A stretch of 64,000 nt of DNA from Niabella sp. Lineage in GTDB: Bacteria; Bacteroidota; Bacteroidia; Chitinophagales; Chitinophagaceae. Positions within the stretch are counted from its first letter, which is position 1, and each line of letters begins with the position of its first letter. Below, piece after piece: positions 33,561 through 41,962 of the stretch. Both the position numbers and the translations under genes were made by a program. A model generated the notes under the pieces. That model was not told the DNA's origin and made no database searches. It worked only from the letters and a program-made list of their open reading frames with translations. The stretch spans positions 127,369-191,368 of the forward strand of contig NZ_JASLGT010000016.1 of NCBI RefSeq assembly GCF_030150205.1, read 5' to 3'.

Positions 33561-34415
33561 ATGACAAAGGGAACAACGCAGGCAGATACCGTACACATGG
33601 CCATACAGGGGTATGAAGGAAGCTTTCACCAGGAAGCGGCAAACCTCTTCTTTAAGAAAAAGGTAACGGTGGAATGTTGCGATACCTTTAAGGAGGTGAT
33701 TGCTGCGGCGAAGGACCCCAACCGTACAGACGGCTGTCTGATGGCCATCGAAAACTCCATTGCCGGGAGTATTCTTCCCAATTATAATTTATTACAGGCG
33801 AGTGATTTGAGTATTGTAGGTGAAGTATATATGCAGATCAACCAGAATCTGCTGGTAAACCATGACGTGGAGCTGGAAGATATCAAGGAAGTACATTCCC
33901 ATACCATGGCCCTGCAGCAGTGTTATGAATACCTGGATCAGTTCCGGTGGAAACTGGTAGATGCAGAGGATACCGCACTGAGCGCCCGGCACATTGCACA
34001 ACACAAGGCCCGGCATATTGCGGCCATTGCCAGCAAACTGGCGGCAGAGCTTTATGGGCTTAAGATCATAGCCCCCAAGATTCAGACATTAAAAAATAAC
34101 TATACGCGTTTTTTAGTACTGCGCCGGAAAGAAGACCTGGCAGAAGGTATGGAAGGCAATAAAGCGTCCATTAATTTTCATACCGATCATTCCAAGGGAA
34201 GCCTGGCTCGGGTATTATCCATTATTTCAAAGGAAGAAGTAAACCTTACCAAACTTCAAAGCTTTCCCATCCCGGGAACAGAATTCCGGTACCAGTTTCA
34301 TGCGGATATGGAGTTTGAACAGCTTAGTGATTTTGAAAAAGTAATGGGAAAAATAAAACCGGTAACCACGGGTTTAAAAATTTACGGTATTTATAAAAGA
34401 GGTTCATGGAAATAG
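33561..34415 (+). CDS. pheA: Prephenate dehydratase with ACT domain
   Basis: The protein has 284 residues. It converts prephenate to phenylpyruvate. The catalytic domain (~residues 12-190) has AIQGYEGSFHQEAA at its start, AIENSIAGSI, and the active-site motif NNYTRF (Thr182-Arg183-Phe184). The C-terminal ACT domain (~200-280; HSKGSLARVLSIISKEEVNL) binds Phe for feedback inhibition. There is no fused chorismate mutase; that activity is on the DAHP synthase gene three genes on. An in-frame ATG at 33597 would remove 12 unconserved residues and is a possible alternative start. First structural gene of the operon, under the Phe attenuator. Confidence 0.94.
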   Translation: MTKGTTQADTVHMAIQGYEGSFHQEAANLFFKKKVTVECCDTFKEVIAAAKDPNRTDGCLMAIENSIAGSILPNYNLLQASDLSIVGEVYMQINQNLLVNHDVELEDIKEVHSHTMALQQCYEYLDQFRWKLVDAEDTALSARHIAQHKARHIAAIASKLAAELYGLKIIAPKIQTLKNNYTRFLVLRRKEDLAEGMEGNKASINFHTDHSKGSLARVLSIISKEEVNLTKLQSFPIPGTEFRYQFHADMEFEQLSDFEKVMGKIKPVTTGLKIYGIYKRGSWK

Positions 34416-35575
34416 CAAAAAGACTACAGGGGGTGGGAGAGTATTATTTCTCCAAAAAACTGAGGGAGATCGACGAGCTGAACAAACAGGGAAAGAACAT
34501 TATCAACCTGGGTATCGGAAGCCCAGACCTGCCTCCGCACCCGGAAGTGGTAAAAACGCTTCAGGAGGAAGCCCAGAAACCCAATGTGCACGGCTATCAG
34601 AACTATAAAGGAAGCCCGGTGTTGCGGGAGGCTTTCGCCGGTTGGTACCGGCGGTGGTATGGCGTGGCACTGGATCCGGAAACGGAAGTATTGCCGCTGA
34701 TCGGCAGCAAAGAAGGCATTATGCACATTTGCATGACCTATCTGAATGAAGGCGATGCCGCGCTTGTGCCCAATCCCGGGTACCCAACCTACCGGAGCAA
34801 TGTAACCATTGCCGGTGGTGTATGCATCGATTATGAATTAAAAGAAGCAAACGGTTATCAGCCGGATCTGGAAGCCATAGAAGCAGGCGACCTCTCCAGG
34901 GTAAAACTGATGTTTGTAAATTATCCGCAGATGCCAACCGGGCAGCAGCCGGATATGGAAGTATTAAAGAACCTGGTTGCGTTTGCAAAAAGACACGGGA
35001 TCTTGCTGGTGCACGATAATCCGTACAGTTTTATTCTTAATGAACACCCTGCCAGTATCCTGAGCATTGAAGGCGCTAAAGAAGTAGCCGTAGAACTCAA
35101 TTCGCTTAGCAAATCGCACAATATGGCCGGCTGGCGGGTAGGCGTGCTTTGCGGAGCCGCCGCACGAATTGATGAAGTATTGCGTTTTAAGAGCAATATG
35201 GACAGTGGCATGTTCCTGCCGGTGCAGCTGGCAGCCGCTACAGCCCTGAGTTTGGGCAACGACTGGCATGAAGAAGTAAATGCGATTTATAGCGCAAGAA
35301 GGAAAAAAGTATACGACCTGCTGGATCTGCTGGGATGCCGTTATTCCAAAGAACAGGTAGGCCTGTTTGTTTGGGCCGCCATCCCGGATGGGTATAAAGA
35401 TGGATATGAGCTGGCAGATGCGGTGTTGTATAATGCCCATGTGTTTATAACGCCGGGGGGAATTTTTGGTAATGCCGGCGACCGTTATATCCGGATCAGT
35501 CTATGCGGGTCGGTACAGCGGTTTGATGAGGCCATCACCCGGGTAAACGAACAAATTACAAAGATCCGGAGCTGA
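34406..35575 (+). CDS. Class I/II PLP-dependent aminotransferase (aromatic amino-acid type)
   Basis: The protein has 389 residues and overlaps pheA by 10 bp, implying translational coupling. PLP-binding Lys236 lies in LNSLSKSHNMAGWRVG, and Asp204 in LVHDNPYS contacts the cofactor ring. Placed between pheA and tyrA, it most likely makes Phe and Tyr from phenylpyruvate and hydroxyphenylpyruvate. The usual NNPTG motif reads NYPQMPTG (172-179): Met176 replaces the Asn normally near PLP. Aspartate or another amino acid could be the donor; substrate range cannot be read here. Confidence 0.9.
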   Translation: MEIAKRLQGVGEYYFSKKLREIDELNKQGKNIINLGIGSPDLPPHPEVVKTLQEEAQKPNVHGYQNYKGSPVLREAFAGWYRRWYGVALDPETEVLPLIGSKEGIMHICMTYLNEGDAALVPNPGYPTYRSNVTIAGGVCIDYELKEANGYQPDLEAIEAGDLSRVKLMFVNYPQMPTGQQPDMEVLKNLVAFAKRHGILLVHDNPYSFILNEHPASILSIEGAKEVAVELNSLSKSHNMAGWRVGVLCGAAARIDEVLRFKSNMDSGMFLPVQLAAATALSLGNDWHEEVNAIYSARRKKVYDLLDLLGCRYSKEQVGLFVWAAIPDGYKDGYELADAVLYNAHVFITPGGIFGNAGDRYIRISLCGSVQRFDEAITRVNEQITKIRS

Positions 35576-35636
35576 GTACCGGGAAGCAACCAGCACCTGG
35601 TATCCGGAACCTAACATTTGAAGTACAAAAAAGCAA

Positions 35637-36488
35637 ATGAGCAATCGCAAAAGAATCGCAATTATAGGAGTGGGACTCATCGGAGGATCGATCGCCCTGC
35701 AATTGCACGAAAAGAAGCTTTCTTCCAAACTGGTTGGAGTAGAATCCAGCAGTGAACATGCCGAACAGGCATTGGAATATGAACTGGTGGATGAGATCTG
35801 CGAACTGGATGAAGCCATTGCGGAGGCAGAAGTGATTGTACTGGCCATACCGGTAAACAAAATGGTACATTTGCTGCCGCAGATCATGGATAAGGTAACG
35901 GATCAGATTGTGATGGACATGGGCTCAACAAAAGCATCGGTTATTGATGTGTTAAAGGATCATCCCAGGCGGGGGCGCTTTGTAGCCACGCATCCCATGT
36001 GGGGTACGGAGTACAGTGGCCCCAAATCGGCGGTGCGCGGAGCCTTTGAAGGAAAGGCGGTGATCATCTGCAACCCGGATGAATCGGATGCAGATGCCCT
36101 GGATTGGGTAAAAAAAATGTATGCCAAGATCGGTATGCGGGTGGTGGAAATGGAAGCAAAGGCGCATGACCTGCACGTGGCCTACGTAAGTCATATCAGT
36201 CATATTACGTCCTTTGCACTGGCCAATACGGTACTGGAAAAAGAAAAAGTAGAAAGTGCCATTTTTGAGATCGCTTCGGCGGGTTTTGAAAGTACGGTAC
36301 GTTTGGCAAAAAGTAACCCGGATATGTGGGTACCCATTTTTTTGCAGAATAAAGACAATATCATCGACGTATTAACAGAGCATATCGATCAGCTTACCCG
36401 GTTTAAGGAATCCATACAGGGAAATGATCCCGGCCGCTTACAGGCACTGATCGCAGATGCCAATAAGATCCGCCGCATCATCAAATAA
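35637..36488 (+). CDS. tyrA: Prephenate dehydrogenase
   Basis: The protein has 283 residues. It oxidises prephenate to 4-hydroxyphenylpyruvate with NAD(P)+. The Rossmann motif is IAIIGVGLIGGSIA (Gly11 to Ser18) and the substrate region THPMWGTEYSGP follows near residue 120. The C-terminal helical dimer domain has YVSHISHITSFALANTV, with the catalytic His. There is no ACT domain and no fused mutase. It lies 61 bp after the aminotransferase gene and 37 bp before the DAHP synthase gene. Confidence 0.94.
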   Translation: MSNRKRIAIIGVGLIGGSIALQLHEKKLSSKLVGVESSSEHAEQALEYELVDEICELDEAIAEAEVIVLAIPVNKMVHLLPQIMDKVTDQIVMDMGSTKASVIDVLKDHPRRGRFVATHPMWGTEYSGPKSAVRGAFEGKAVIICNPDESDADALDWVKKMYAKIGMRVVEMEAKAHDLHVAYVSHISHITSFALANTVLEKEKVESAIFEIASAGFESTVRLAKSNPDMWVPIFLQNKDNIIDVLTEHIDQLTRFKESIQGNDPGRLQALIADANKIRRIIK

Positions 36489-36525
36489 CGATATATAATA
36501 ACAACTCTAAAAATTCACAGGAAAA

Positions 36526-37617
36526 ATGAAAACTCTTGAAATGACGGATAAAGAAAAAACAAAACAGGTATGGGCAAAGCGCCCGATCATCATCAGCGGG
36601 CCCTGCAGCGCTGAAACAGAAGAGCAGGTTGTAGCCACAGCGCAGCGTCTTGCTGCTACCGGCAAAGTAGATGCATTGCGTGCAGGCATCTGGAAACCCA
36701 GAACCAAACCCGGTATGTTTGAAGGAATTGGTGCCAAAGGGTTACCCTGGTTGCAGGCTGCAAAAAAAGCCACCGGTCTGCCAACAGCAGTTGAAGTAGC
36801 CACAGCCAAGCAGGTAGAAGATGCGCTGACGTTTGATGTAGACATTTTATGGGTTGGCGCACGTACCACAGTAAACCCGTTCAGTGTACAGGAAATCGCC
36901 GATGCCTTAAGAGGAGTGGATGTACCGGTACTGGTAAAAAACCCCATTAACCCGGACCTGGAACTGTGGAGTGGCGGTGTGGAGCGTATTTCCCGCGCAG
37001 GTATCAAAGATATTGGTTTGATCCATCGTGGATTTTCTTCCTACGGAAATACACAATACCGCAATGCCCCCATGTGGCACCTGGCCATTGAAATGAAATT
37101 ACGTTTTCCCGAACTGTTGATTATAAATGATCCTTCCCATATCTGCGGTAACCGCGACGGACTGTTTGACGTAGCACAGAAAGCGATTGACCTGGATTAT
37201 GACGGTGTGATGATCGAGTCGCATATCGATCCGGACAATGCCTGGAGCGATGCCAAGCAACAGGTAACACCGGAGCGTTTGAAAGAAATGCTGGAAGCCA
37301 TTGTTTGGAGAAAAGAAAACAATGATAACTCTGCCTTGCAGGGCGGACTGGAAAAACTGCGTCAGCAGATTAACCACCTCGATGATGAAATGCTGCAGAT
37401 CCTTTCCCAGCGGATGAAGATTGCTGATCAGATCGGCCAGTACAAAAAAGAAAACAACCTCACCATCCTGCAAACCAACCGGTGGCAGGAGATCCTGGAT
37501 AAAATGATGGCAAAAGGAGAAAAACTGGGATTGAGCAAGGACTTTATCATGAAGTACCTGGATGCCGTGCACCTGGAAAGCATCAATCATCAGAAGAATG
37601 TAATGGACACTCAATAG
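36526..37617 (+). CDS. Bifunctional 3-deoxy-7-phosphoheptulonate (DAHP) synthase / chorismate mutase
   Basis: The protein has 363 residues. The first ~265 are a type I-beta DAHP synthase (ISGPCSAE at 24-30, LRAGIWKPRTKPGMF at 51-65, IINDPSHICGNRDGL), which condenses phosphoenolpyruvate and erythrose 4-phosphate, the first step of the shikimate path. The rest is an AroQ-type chorismate mutase (LEKLRQQINHLDDEMLQILS from ~273, then MKIADQIGQYKKENN). Fusing the first step of the pathway to the branch-point step often lets prephenate feed back on both, as known for related fusions. The mutase serves both the pheA and tyrA products. Confidence 0.95.
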   Translation: MKTLEMTDKEKTKQVWAKRPIIISGPCSAETEEQVVATAQRLAATGKVDALRAGIWKPRTKPGMFEGIGAKGLPWLQAAKKATGLPTAVEVATAKQVEDALTFDVDILWVGARTTVNPFSVQEIADALRGVDVPVLVKNPINPDLELWSGGVERISRAGIKDIGLIHRGFSSYGNTQYRNAPMWHLAIEMKLRFPELLIINDPSHICGNRDGLFDVAQKAIDLDYDGVMIESHIDPDNAWSDAKQQVTPERLKEMLEAIVWRKENNDNSALQGGLEKLRQQINHLDDEMLQILSQRMKIADQIGQYKKENNLTILQTNRWQEILDKMMAKGEKLGLSKDFIMKYLDAVHLESINHQKNVMDTQ

Positions 37618-37644
37618 TTCATTGTTTATAGATCATAGTTCACG

Positions 37645-37678
37645 GATCATCGTTCATGGCGTTCCATAAACGATGATC
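37645..37678 (+). other. Long hairpin between DAHP synthase and aroB
   Basis: GATCATCGTT (37645-37654) and AACGATGATC (37669-37678) are exact inverse copies; after one mismatch the stem continues with ATGG/CCAT around CGTT. No T-tract follows. It may be an mRNA stability or processing site, or a trace of the short repeats seen nearby. Confidence 0.6.
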
Positions 37679-37714
37679 TGTGGACTATTAATCATTCACT
37701 ATTCATCATCTGGA

Positions 37715-38731
37715 ATGGAAAAAATTATAAAATTTTCAAACGCCTCCACGCATTTTTATTTTGATAGTTCCTTTAAAAAGGTAACAAAGATCACGGATAA
37801 AAAATCCCTGGTAGTGATCACGGATGAGCATATTTTTAAAGCACATCCCGCCGCTTTTAAAGGGTTAAATGTTATTGTGCTAAAACCCGGCGAAGCATAT
37901 AAAGTGCAGGCAACCGTAGATGAAGTGATCGGCACACTGATCAAAATGGAGGCCGACCGGAAGACCGTGCTGGTTGGTGTGGGTGGAGGTGTGATTACAG
38001 ATCTTACCGGTTACATTGCTTCCATTTACCTTCGGGGGATCCGTTTTGGTTTTGTGCCTACTTCTATACTGGCACTGGTAGATGCCTCCATTGGTGGCAA
38101 GAACGGAATTGATGTAGACCGCTACAAGAACCTGGTAGGAATCATCCGGCAGCCTTCTTTTATTTTACATGATGTGTCGTTTTTGCAATCCCTTCCTCAA
38201 AGCGAATGGGAAAACGGTTTTGCAGAAATCATCAAACATGCCTGTATCAAAGATGCTGCTATGTTTAAACAGCTGCAGCAGGAATCCCTCACTGCGTATC
38301 AAAAAGATAAAAAGAAACTCAGCAGCCTCATCCAGCGCAATGCCCTCATTAAAACGAAAGTGGTGCAAAAAGATGAATTTGAAAAAGCCGATCGCCGGCT
38401 GCTGAACCTTGGACATACCATTGGACATGCCCTGGAAAAAGAATATGAACTGATGCACGGGCAGGCCGTGGCCATTGGTACTACTTATGCCTGTCATATT
38501 TCCGAACAATTAAGGGGCTTTTCGCAGACAGCAGATGTGGTGGCATTGCTGGAACAATACCAGCTGCCAACCTATGCCGCTTTTGATAAACAAAAGGTCT
38601 TTAACGGGCTGAAGATGGACAAAAAGCGGGAGCAAAAAGAAATGAATTTCGTGTTGCTGGATAAAATCGGGAAAGCGGTGGTAACACCCATCCGGATGCA
38701 ACAGCTGGAAAAAATAATAAATAAACTATAA
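37715..38731 (+). CDS. aroB: 3-Dehydroquinate synthase
   Basis: The protein has 338 residues from the ATG at 37715 (MEKIIKFSN). An ATG at 37673 would add 14 residues translated from the intergenic hairpin and is unlikely. It cyclises DAHP to 3-dehydroquinate with NAD+ and a metal. Key motifs are VGVGGGVITDLTGYIASIYL (NAD binding), DASIGGKNGID, ENGFAEIIKHACI (metal ligand Glu), and LNLGHTIGHALE (metal ligand His). Length is near the family norm. It lies within the aromatic operon. Confidence 0.94.
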   Translation: MEKIIKFSNASTHFYFDSSFKKVTKITDKKSLVVITDEHIFKAHPAAFKGLNVIVLKPGEAYKVQATVDEVIGTLIKMEADRKTVLVGVGGGVITDLTGYIASIYLRGIRFGFVPTSILALVDASIGGKNGIDVDRYKNLVGIIRQPSFILHDVSFLQSLPQSEWENGFAEIIKHACIKDAAMFKQLQQESLTAYQKDKKKLSSLIQRNALIKTKVVQKDEFEKADRRLLNLGHTIGHALEKEYELMHGQAVAIGTTYACHISEQLRGFSQTADVVALLEQYQLPTYAAFDKQKVFNGLKMDKKREQKEMNFVLLDKIGKAVVTPIRMQQLEKIINKL

Positions 38732-38733
38732 AG

Positions 38734-38837
38734 GCTAAACGCTGAAAGCTAAAGGCTGAATGCTGATAGCTGACGGCTGATAACTGAAAGCTGAAAACTG
38801 ATAACTGATAACTGAAAGCTAGTAACTCAACGCTCAA
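38734..38837 (+). repeat. Fifteen-unit heptad array (RCTGAWA) ending at the aroA start
   Basis: The 104 bp between aroB and aroA are a clean 7 bp tandem array: gctaaac, gctgaaa, gctaaag, gctgaat, gctgata and so on to actcaac, gctcaa. The last unit directly abuts the aroA ATG. Every unit keeps CT at positions 2-3. The array therefore forms the 5' context of aroA translation. Confidence 0.92.
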
Positions 38838-40184
38838 ATGAATATAACCATACATCCTTCAAAATTATCCGGCAATATTTACGCCGCAGCTTCCAAAAGC
38901 TCAATGCAGCGGGCCTGTGCAGCAGCCTTGCTGTCAACACAGAAAGTGATCATTAAGAATCCTGGGCATAGCAATGATGATATTGCTGCCATGGGCATTA
39001 TAAAGGCGTTGGGTGCAGAGATCACAGAAATCGATAAGGAGACCATTGCAGTAGAAAGCCGCTTTTTAAAGGATTCAGCTCAGATTGTATCAAAAGAAGA
39101 TGCGGTAAATTGTGGTGAAAGCGGTTTAAGCATCCGGATGTTTACGCCCATTGTGTCGTTGTGCAATAATGAAGTGTTGATTAACGGAGAAGGCAGCCTG
39201 GTAACCCGGCCAATGGATTTCTTTGATGAAATACTGCCGCAGTTAGGTGTATCCATTACCTCCAACAATGGCAAATTGCCGTTACAAGTAAACGGGCCGT
39301 TACAGCCAAAAAATATTACGATCGATGGTTCGTTAAGTTCACAGTTCCTTACCGGGCTGTTGATGGCATTTGCCGCAGCCCCGGTTGCAGAACCTGTAAC
39401 CATCCGGGTAAACGACCTGAAAAGCCGGCCCTATATTGATCTTACGCTGAACGTAATGAAACAATTTGGATTACAGGTACCCGAAAACAAGAATTACGAA
39501 ACGTTTACATTTTCCGGAGAAAAACCTGGAACTTCAAACCTGAAACCTGAAACAATCAATTATACCGTTGAGGGCGATTGGAGCGGGGGCGCCTTTTTGC
39601 TGGTTGCCGGGGCGATTGCCGGCGATATTCATGTACGGGGCTTGCAACAAACGAGCACGCAGGCCGATAAAAAGATCCTGGAAGCGCTGATGGCGGCCAA
39701 TGCAGGCATTGCCATGGATGCAAAGGGCATTACCCTGCATGCAGCGCCCATGACGGCCTTTGAGTTTGATGCCACGGATTGTCCGGACCTGTTTCCGCCG
39801 TTGGTGGCCCTGGCTGCCAATTGTAAAGGTGTTACCGTAATTAAAGGTGTGAGCCGGCTGGCCCATAAAGAAAGCGACAGGGGACTGACGCTCCAGGAAG
39901 AGTTTGGAAAAATGGGGATCCGCGTAGAACTCGACGGGGATCTGATGCGGGTACAGGGCGGCCCGGTTAAGGGAGTCCTGGTTCATTCCCGGCACGATCA
40001 CCGCATCGCCATGGCTTGCGCTACTGCCGCTTTAAAAGCGGATGGCCCTGTAACCATTGAAGAGGCAGAAGCCATCAATAAATCCTACCCCGATTTCTAT
40101 GATCATTTAAAAGAACTGGGCGCAACGGTTACCGGTGGATTGGAATACCGGAATGCGCTGAATGAGATTTATTCAGGGGAGTAG
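38838..40184 (+). CDS. aroA: 3-Phosphoshikimate 1-carboxyvinyltransferase (EPSP synthase)
   Basis: The protein has 448 residues. It joins phosphoenolpyruvate to shikimate 3-phosphate. Motifs include AAASKSSMQRACAAALL near the N-terminus, NCGESGLSIRMF (phosphate/PEP site), GSLSSQFLTGLLMA, SRPYIDLTLNVM and RHDHRIAMACATAAL. Length is slightly above the ~410-430 usual for Bacteroidota. Extra residues around 230-240 (GEKPGTSNLKPETIN) are encoded by DNA matching an intergenic repeat of this window, listed separately. The enzyme otherwise looks complete. Confidence 0.94.
   Translation: MNITIHPSKLSGNIYAAASKSSMQRACAAALLSTQKVIIKNPGHSNDDIAAMGIIKALGAEITEIDKETIAVESRFLKDSAQIVSKEDAVNCGESGLSIRMFTPIVSLCNNEVLINGEGSLVTRPMDFFDEILPQLGVSITSNNGKLPLQVNGPLQPKNITIDGSLSSQFLTGLLMAFAAAPVAEPVTIRVNDLKSRPYIDLTLNVMKQFGLQVPENKNYETFTFSGEKPGTSNLKPETINYTVEGDWSGGAFLLVAGAIAGDIHVRGLQQTSTQADKKILEALMAANAGIAMDAKGITLHAAPMTAFEFDATDCPDLFPPLVALAANCKGVTVIKGVSRLAHKESDRGLTLQEEFGKMGIRVELDGDLMRVQGGPVKGVLVHSRHDHRIAMACATAALKADGPVTIEEAEAINKSYPDFYDHLKELGATVTGGLEYRNALNEIYSGE
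39525..39553 (+). repeat. Intergenic-type repeat translated inside aroA
   Basis: Bases 39525-39553 read CCTGGAACTTCAAACC then TGAAACCTGAAAC. The reverse complement of the intergenic segment around 27187-27215 contains ACCTGGAACTTTAAACGTG and AAACCTGG, nearly the same. Similar strings occur at 44517-44546. In aroA it keeps the frame and encodes PGTSNLKPET. Confidence 0.6.
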
Positions 40185-40358
40185 GCAATAGGCAATGGTG
40201 AATAGGTAATAGTGAATAGGGAGTGGTAAATAGTGAATGGTAAACAGGGAGTGATGAACGGCTTGCCTGGTAAATTCATACCTGAAAATTGATCGCTGAA
40301 CACTGATCGCTAATAGCTGAAAACTGATGACTGATAACTGATAACTATAACAACAACA
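40185..40358 (+). repeat. Repeat-filled spacer between aroA and aroC
   Basis: The first half (40185-40265) is a loose array of AATAGTGAATRG-type units. The second half (about 40297-40345) is the RCTGAWA heptad array: gctgaac, actgatc, gctaata, gctgaaa, actgatg, actgata, actgata. CAACAACA then leads to the aroC ATG. No promoter or ORF is evident. Confidence 0.85.
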
Positions 40359-41357
40359 ATGAACGCATTCGGACAATTATTCAGGGTACAGATCTTTGGG
40401 GAATCGCATGGTGAATGCGTGGGCGTAGTGGTGGATGGCATTCCTGCGGGACTGGATATACCGGTGGAAGATTTTCTTCCGGATATGGAACGCCGGAAAG
40501 GAGGGAACCAAAAAGGTGCTACCCCAAGAAAGGAAGACGATATCCCGTTCTTTAAGAGCGGTGTATTTAACGGCAAAACCACCGGCTTCCCGGTAATGAT
40601 CTATTTTGAAAATAAGAACACCCGTAGTGGTGATTACGAGAAATTAAGAAGCTTTCCCCGGCCGGGGCATGCCGATTTTGTAGCCCATAAAAAGTTTGGC
40701 GGGTTTGAGGATTACCGCGGGGGCGGACATTTCAGCGCGCGGCTGACCACCGGTTTGGTCGCTGTTGGCGTGATCGCTAAAAAATTACTCCGGGATATTT
40801 CCATTGAAGCAAAGATCACGGAAATCGGCGGAGATCCGGATCCGGAGCGGGGATTACAGAAAGCTATTGAGGCCAAGGATTCCGTAGGAGGGTTGATCGA
40901 ATGCCGCGTAAACGGACTGCCGGTAGGTTTAGGTGAGCCCTATTTTGATTCGGTTGAATCGGTATTGGCACAGCTCCTGTTTACCATTCCTGCTGTAAAA
41001 GGCGTGGAATTCGGGGCAGGCTTTGCCGCTGCAAAAATGTTTGGTTCACAGCACAACGACCCCATTGAAAACAACGAAGGCAAAACGACAACCAATAATG
41101 CCGGTGGCATTGTAGGTGGAATAACCAATGGCAACGAGCTGGTTTTTCGCATCGCCATAAAACCAACGGCTTCCACACCCAAACCCCAGCACAGCCTGAA
41201 TTGGGAAACCGGGCAGATGGAAGATTTTTCCGTAAAGGGGCGTCACGATCTTTGCGTGGCCCTTCGGGCACCGGTGATTGTAGAGGCTGTTACCGCCATT
41301 GCGCTGGTCGATTTAATGATGCAGGCGGGAAAAATAAGCCGGGTTATTGGTGAATAA
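40359..41357 (+). CDS. aroC: Chorismate synthase
   Basis: The protein has 332 residues. It removes phosphate from EPSP to give chorismate and needs reduced FMN. Signature blocks are FRVQIFGESHGECVGVVVDG at the N-terminus, RPGHADFVAHKKFGG and YRGGGHFSARLTTGLVAVG, and the C-terminal GRHDLCVALRAPVIVEA. It is shorter than the ~360 residues common in the family, mostly in the middle loops; all signature parts are present. It is the last gene of the aromatic operon. The operon thus lacks aroD/Q, aroE and aroK, which must lie elsewhere. Confidence 0.95.
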   Translation: MNAFGQLFRVQIFGESHGECVGVVVDGIPAGLDIPVEDFLPDMERRKGGNQKGATPRKEDDIPFFKSGVFNGKTTGFPVMIYFENKNTRSGDYEKLRSFPRPGHADFVAHKKFGGFEDYRGGGHFSARLTTGLVAVGVIAKKLLRDISIEAKITEIGGDPDPERGLQKAIEAKDSVGGLIECRVNGLPVGLGEPYFDSVESVLAQLLFTIPAVKGVEFGAGFAAAKMFGSQHNDPIENNEGKTTTNNAGGIVGGITNGNELVFRIAIKPTASTPKPQHSLNWETGQMEDFSVKGRHDLCVALRAPVIVEAVTAIALVDLMMQAGKISRVIGE

Positions 41358-41468
41358 CCGGTTGATAACGATGACCTTCCTTAACGGTAAATTGTTTTTT
41401 TGGCATGTTTTTTTGTATTAACTTTAAAGGACGAAAACTTTATTTCACCTTGTTAAAACAAAAAAACT

Positions 41469-41735
41469 ATGGGTAGTATTTTATCGTGGATCATTTTTGG
41501 ATTGATAGCAGGTGCTATTGCTAAAGCCTTACACCCCGGTAAAGATCCCGGCGGGTGGATCGTGACCATTATCATAGGTATTGCCGGAGCCTTTGTGGGC
41601 GGATGGATCGGCACACAGGTACTGGGCATGTCTATTAATGGCAACTGGTCCTTCAAAGGATTTGCTTTTGCCATTTTGGGAGCTGTTATTTTACTATGGC
41701 TCTATGGGATGATCACCCGGAAAAAAGGAGTCTGA
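41469..41735 (+). CDS. GlsB/YeaQ/YmgE-family small membrane protein
   Basis: The protein has 88 residues and three membrane helices: ILSWIIFGLIAGAIAKAL, IVTIIIGIAGAFVGGWIGT and FAFAILGAVILLWLYGM. The motif IAGAIAKALHPGKDPGGW is that of the transglycosylase-associated/GlsB family, small inner-membrane proteins induced by stress, with no known catalytic role. It has its own terminator. Confidence 0.9.
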   Translation: MGSILSWIIFGLIAGAIAKALHPGKDPGGWIVTIIIGIAGAFVGGWIGTQVLGMSINGNWSFKGFAFAILGAVILLWLYGMITRKKGV

Positions 41736-41762
41736 TAAGGTTGCCCTCTTTTAACAATATAG

Positions 41763-41790
41763 ATCCCGCTTTCAAAGCGGGATTTTTTTT
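41763..41790 (+). terminator. Rho-independent terminator after the GlsB-like gene
   Basis: ATCCCGCT pairs with AGCGGGAT around TTCAA, followed by a T8 run. Confidence 0.92.
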
Positions 41791-41962
41791 GCAAGTGTAT
41801 CCGGCGACCAGGCTAACAGTAAGGCAGCATAGGATGTTCTCCCGGATTCGCACAGACGGCTATTGTTAAGTTGCCCGTACTTAAGTCTTTGTACATCCGT
41901 GAAATCTGTGAGCAAATAACATCTATGAGAAGATCAGCAGGAAAACGCCCCCCAGGCGCGGC

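Noticed and set aside
36526..37617. Frameshift or fusion artefact in the DAHP synthase gene
   Set aside because: The DAHP synthase-chorismate mutase fusion is a normal form in Bacteroidota and both domains are complete.
37673..37714. Upstream ATG start for aroB
   Set aside because: The extra 14 residues come from the intergenic hairpin and direct repeats; family homology begins at the ATG at 37715.
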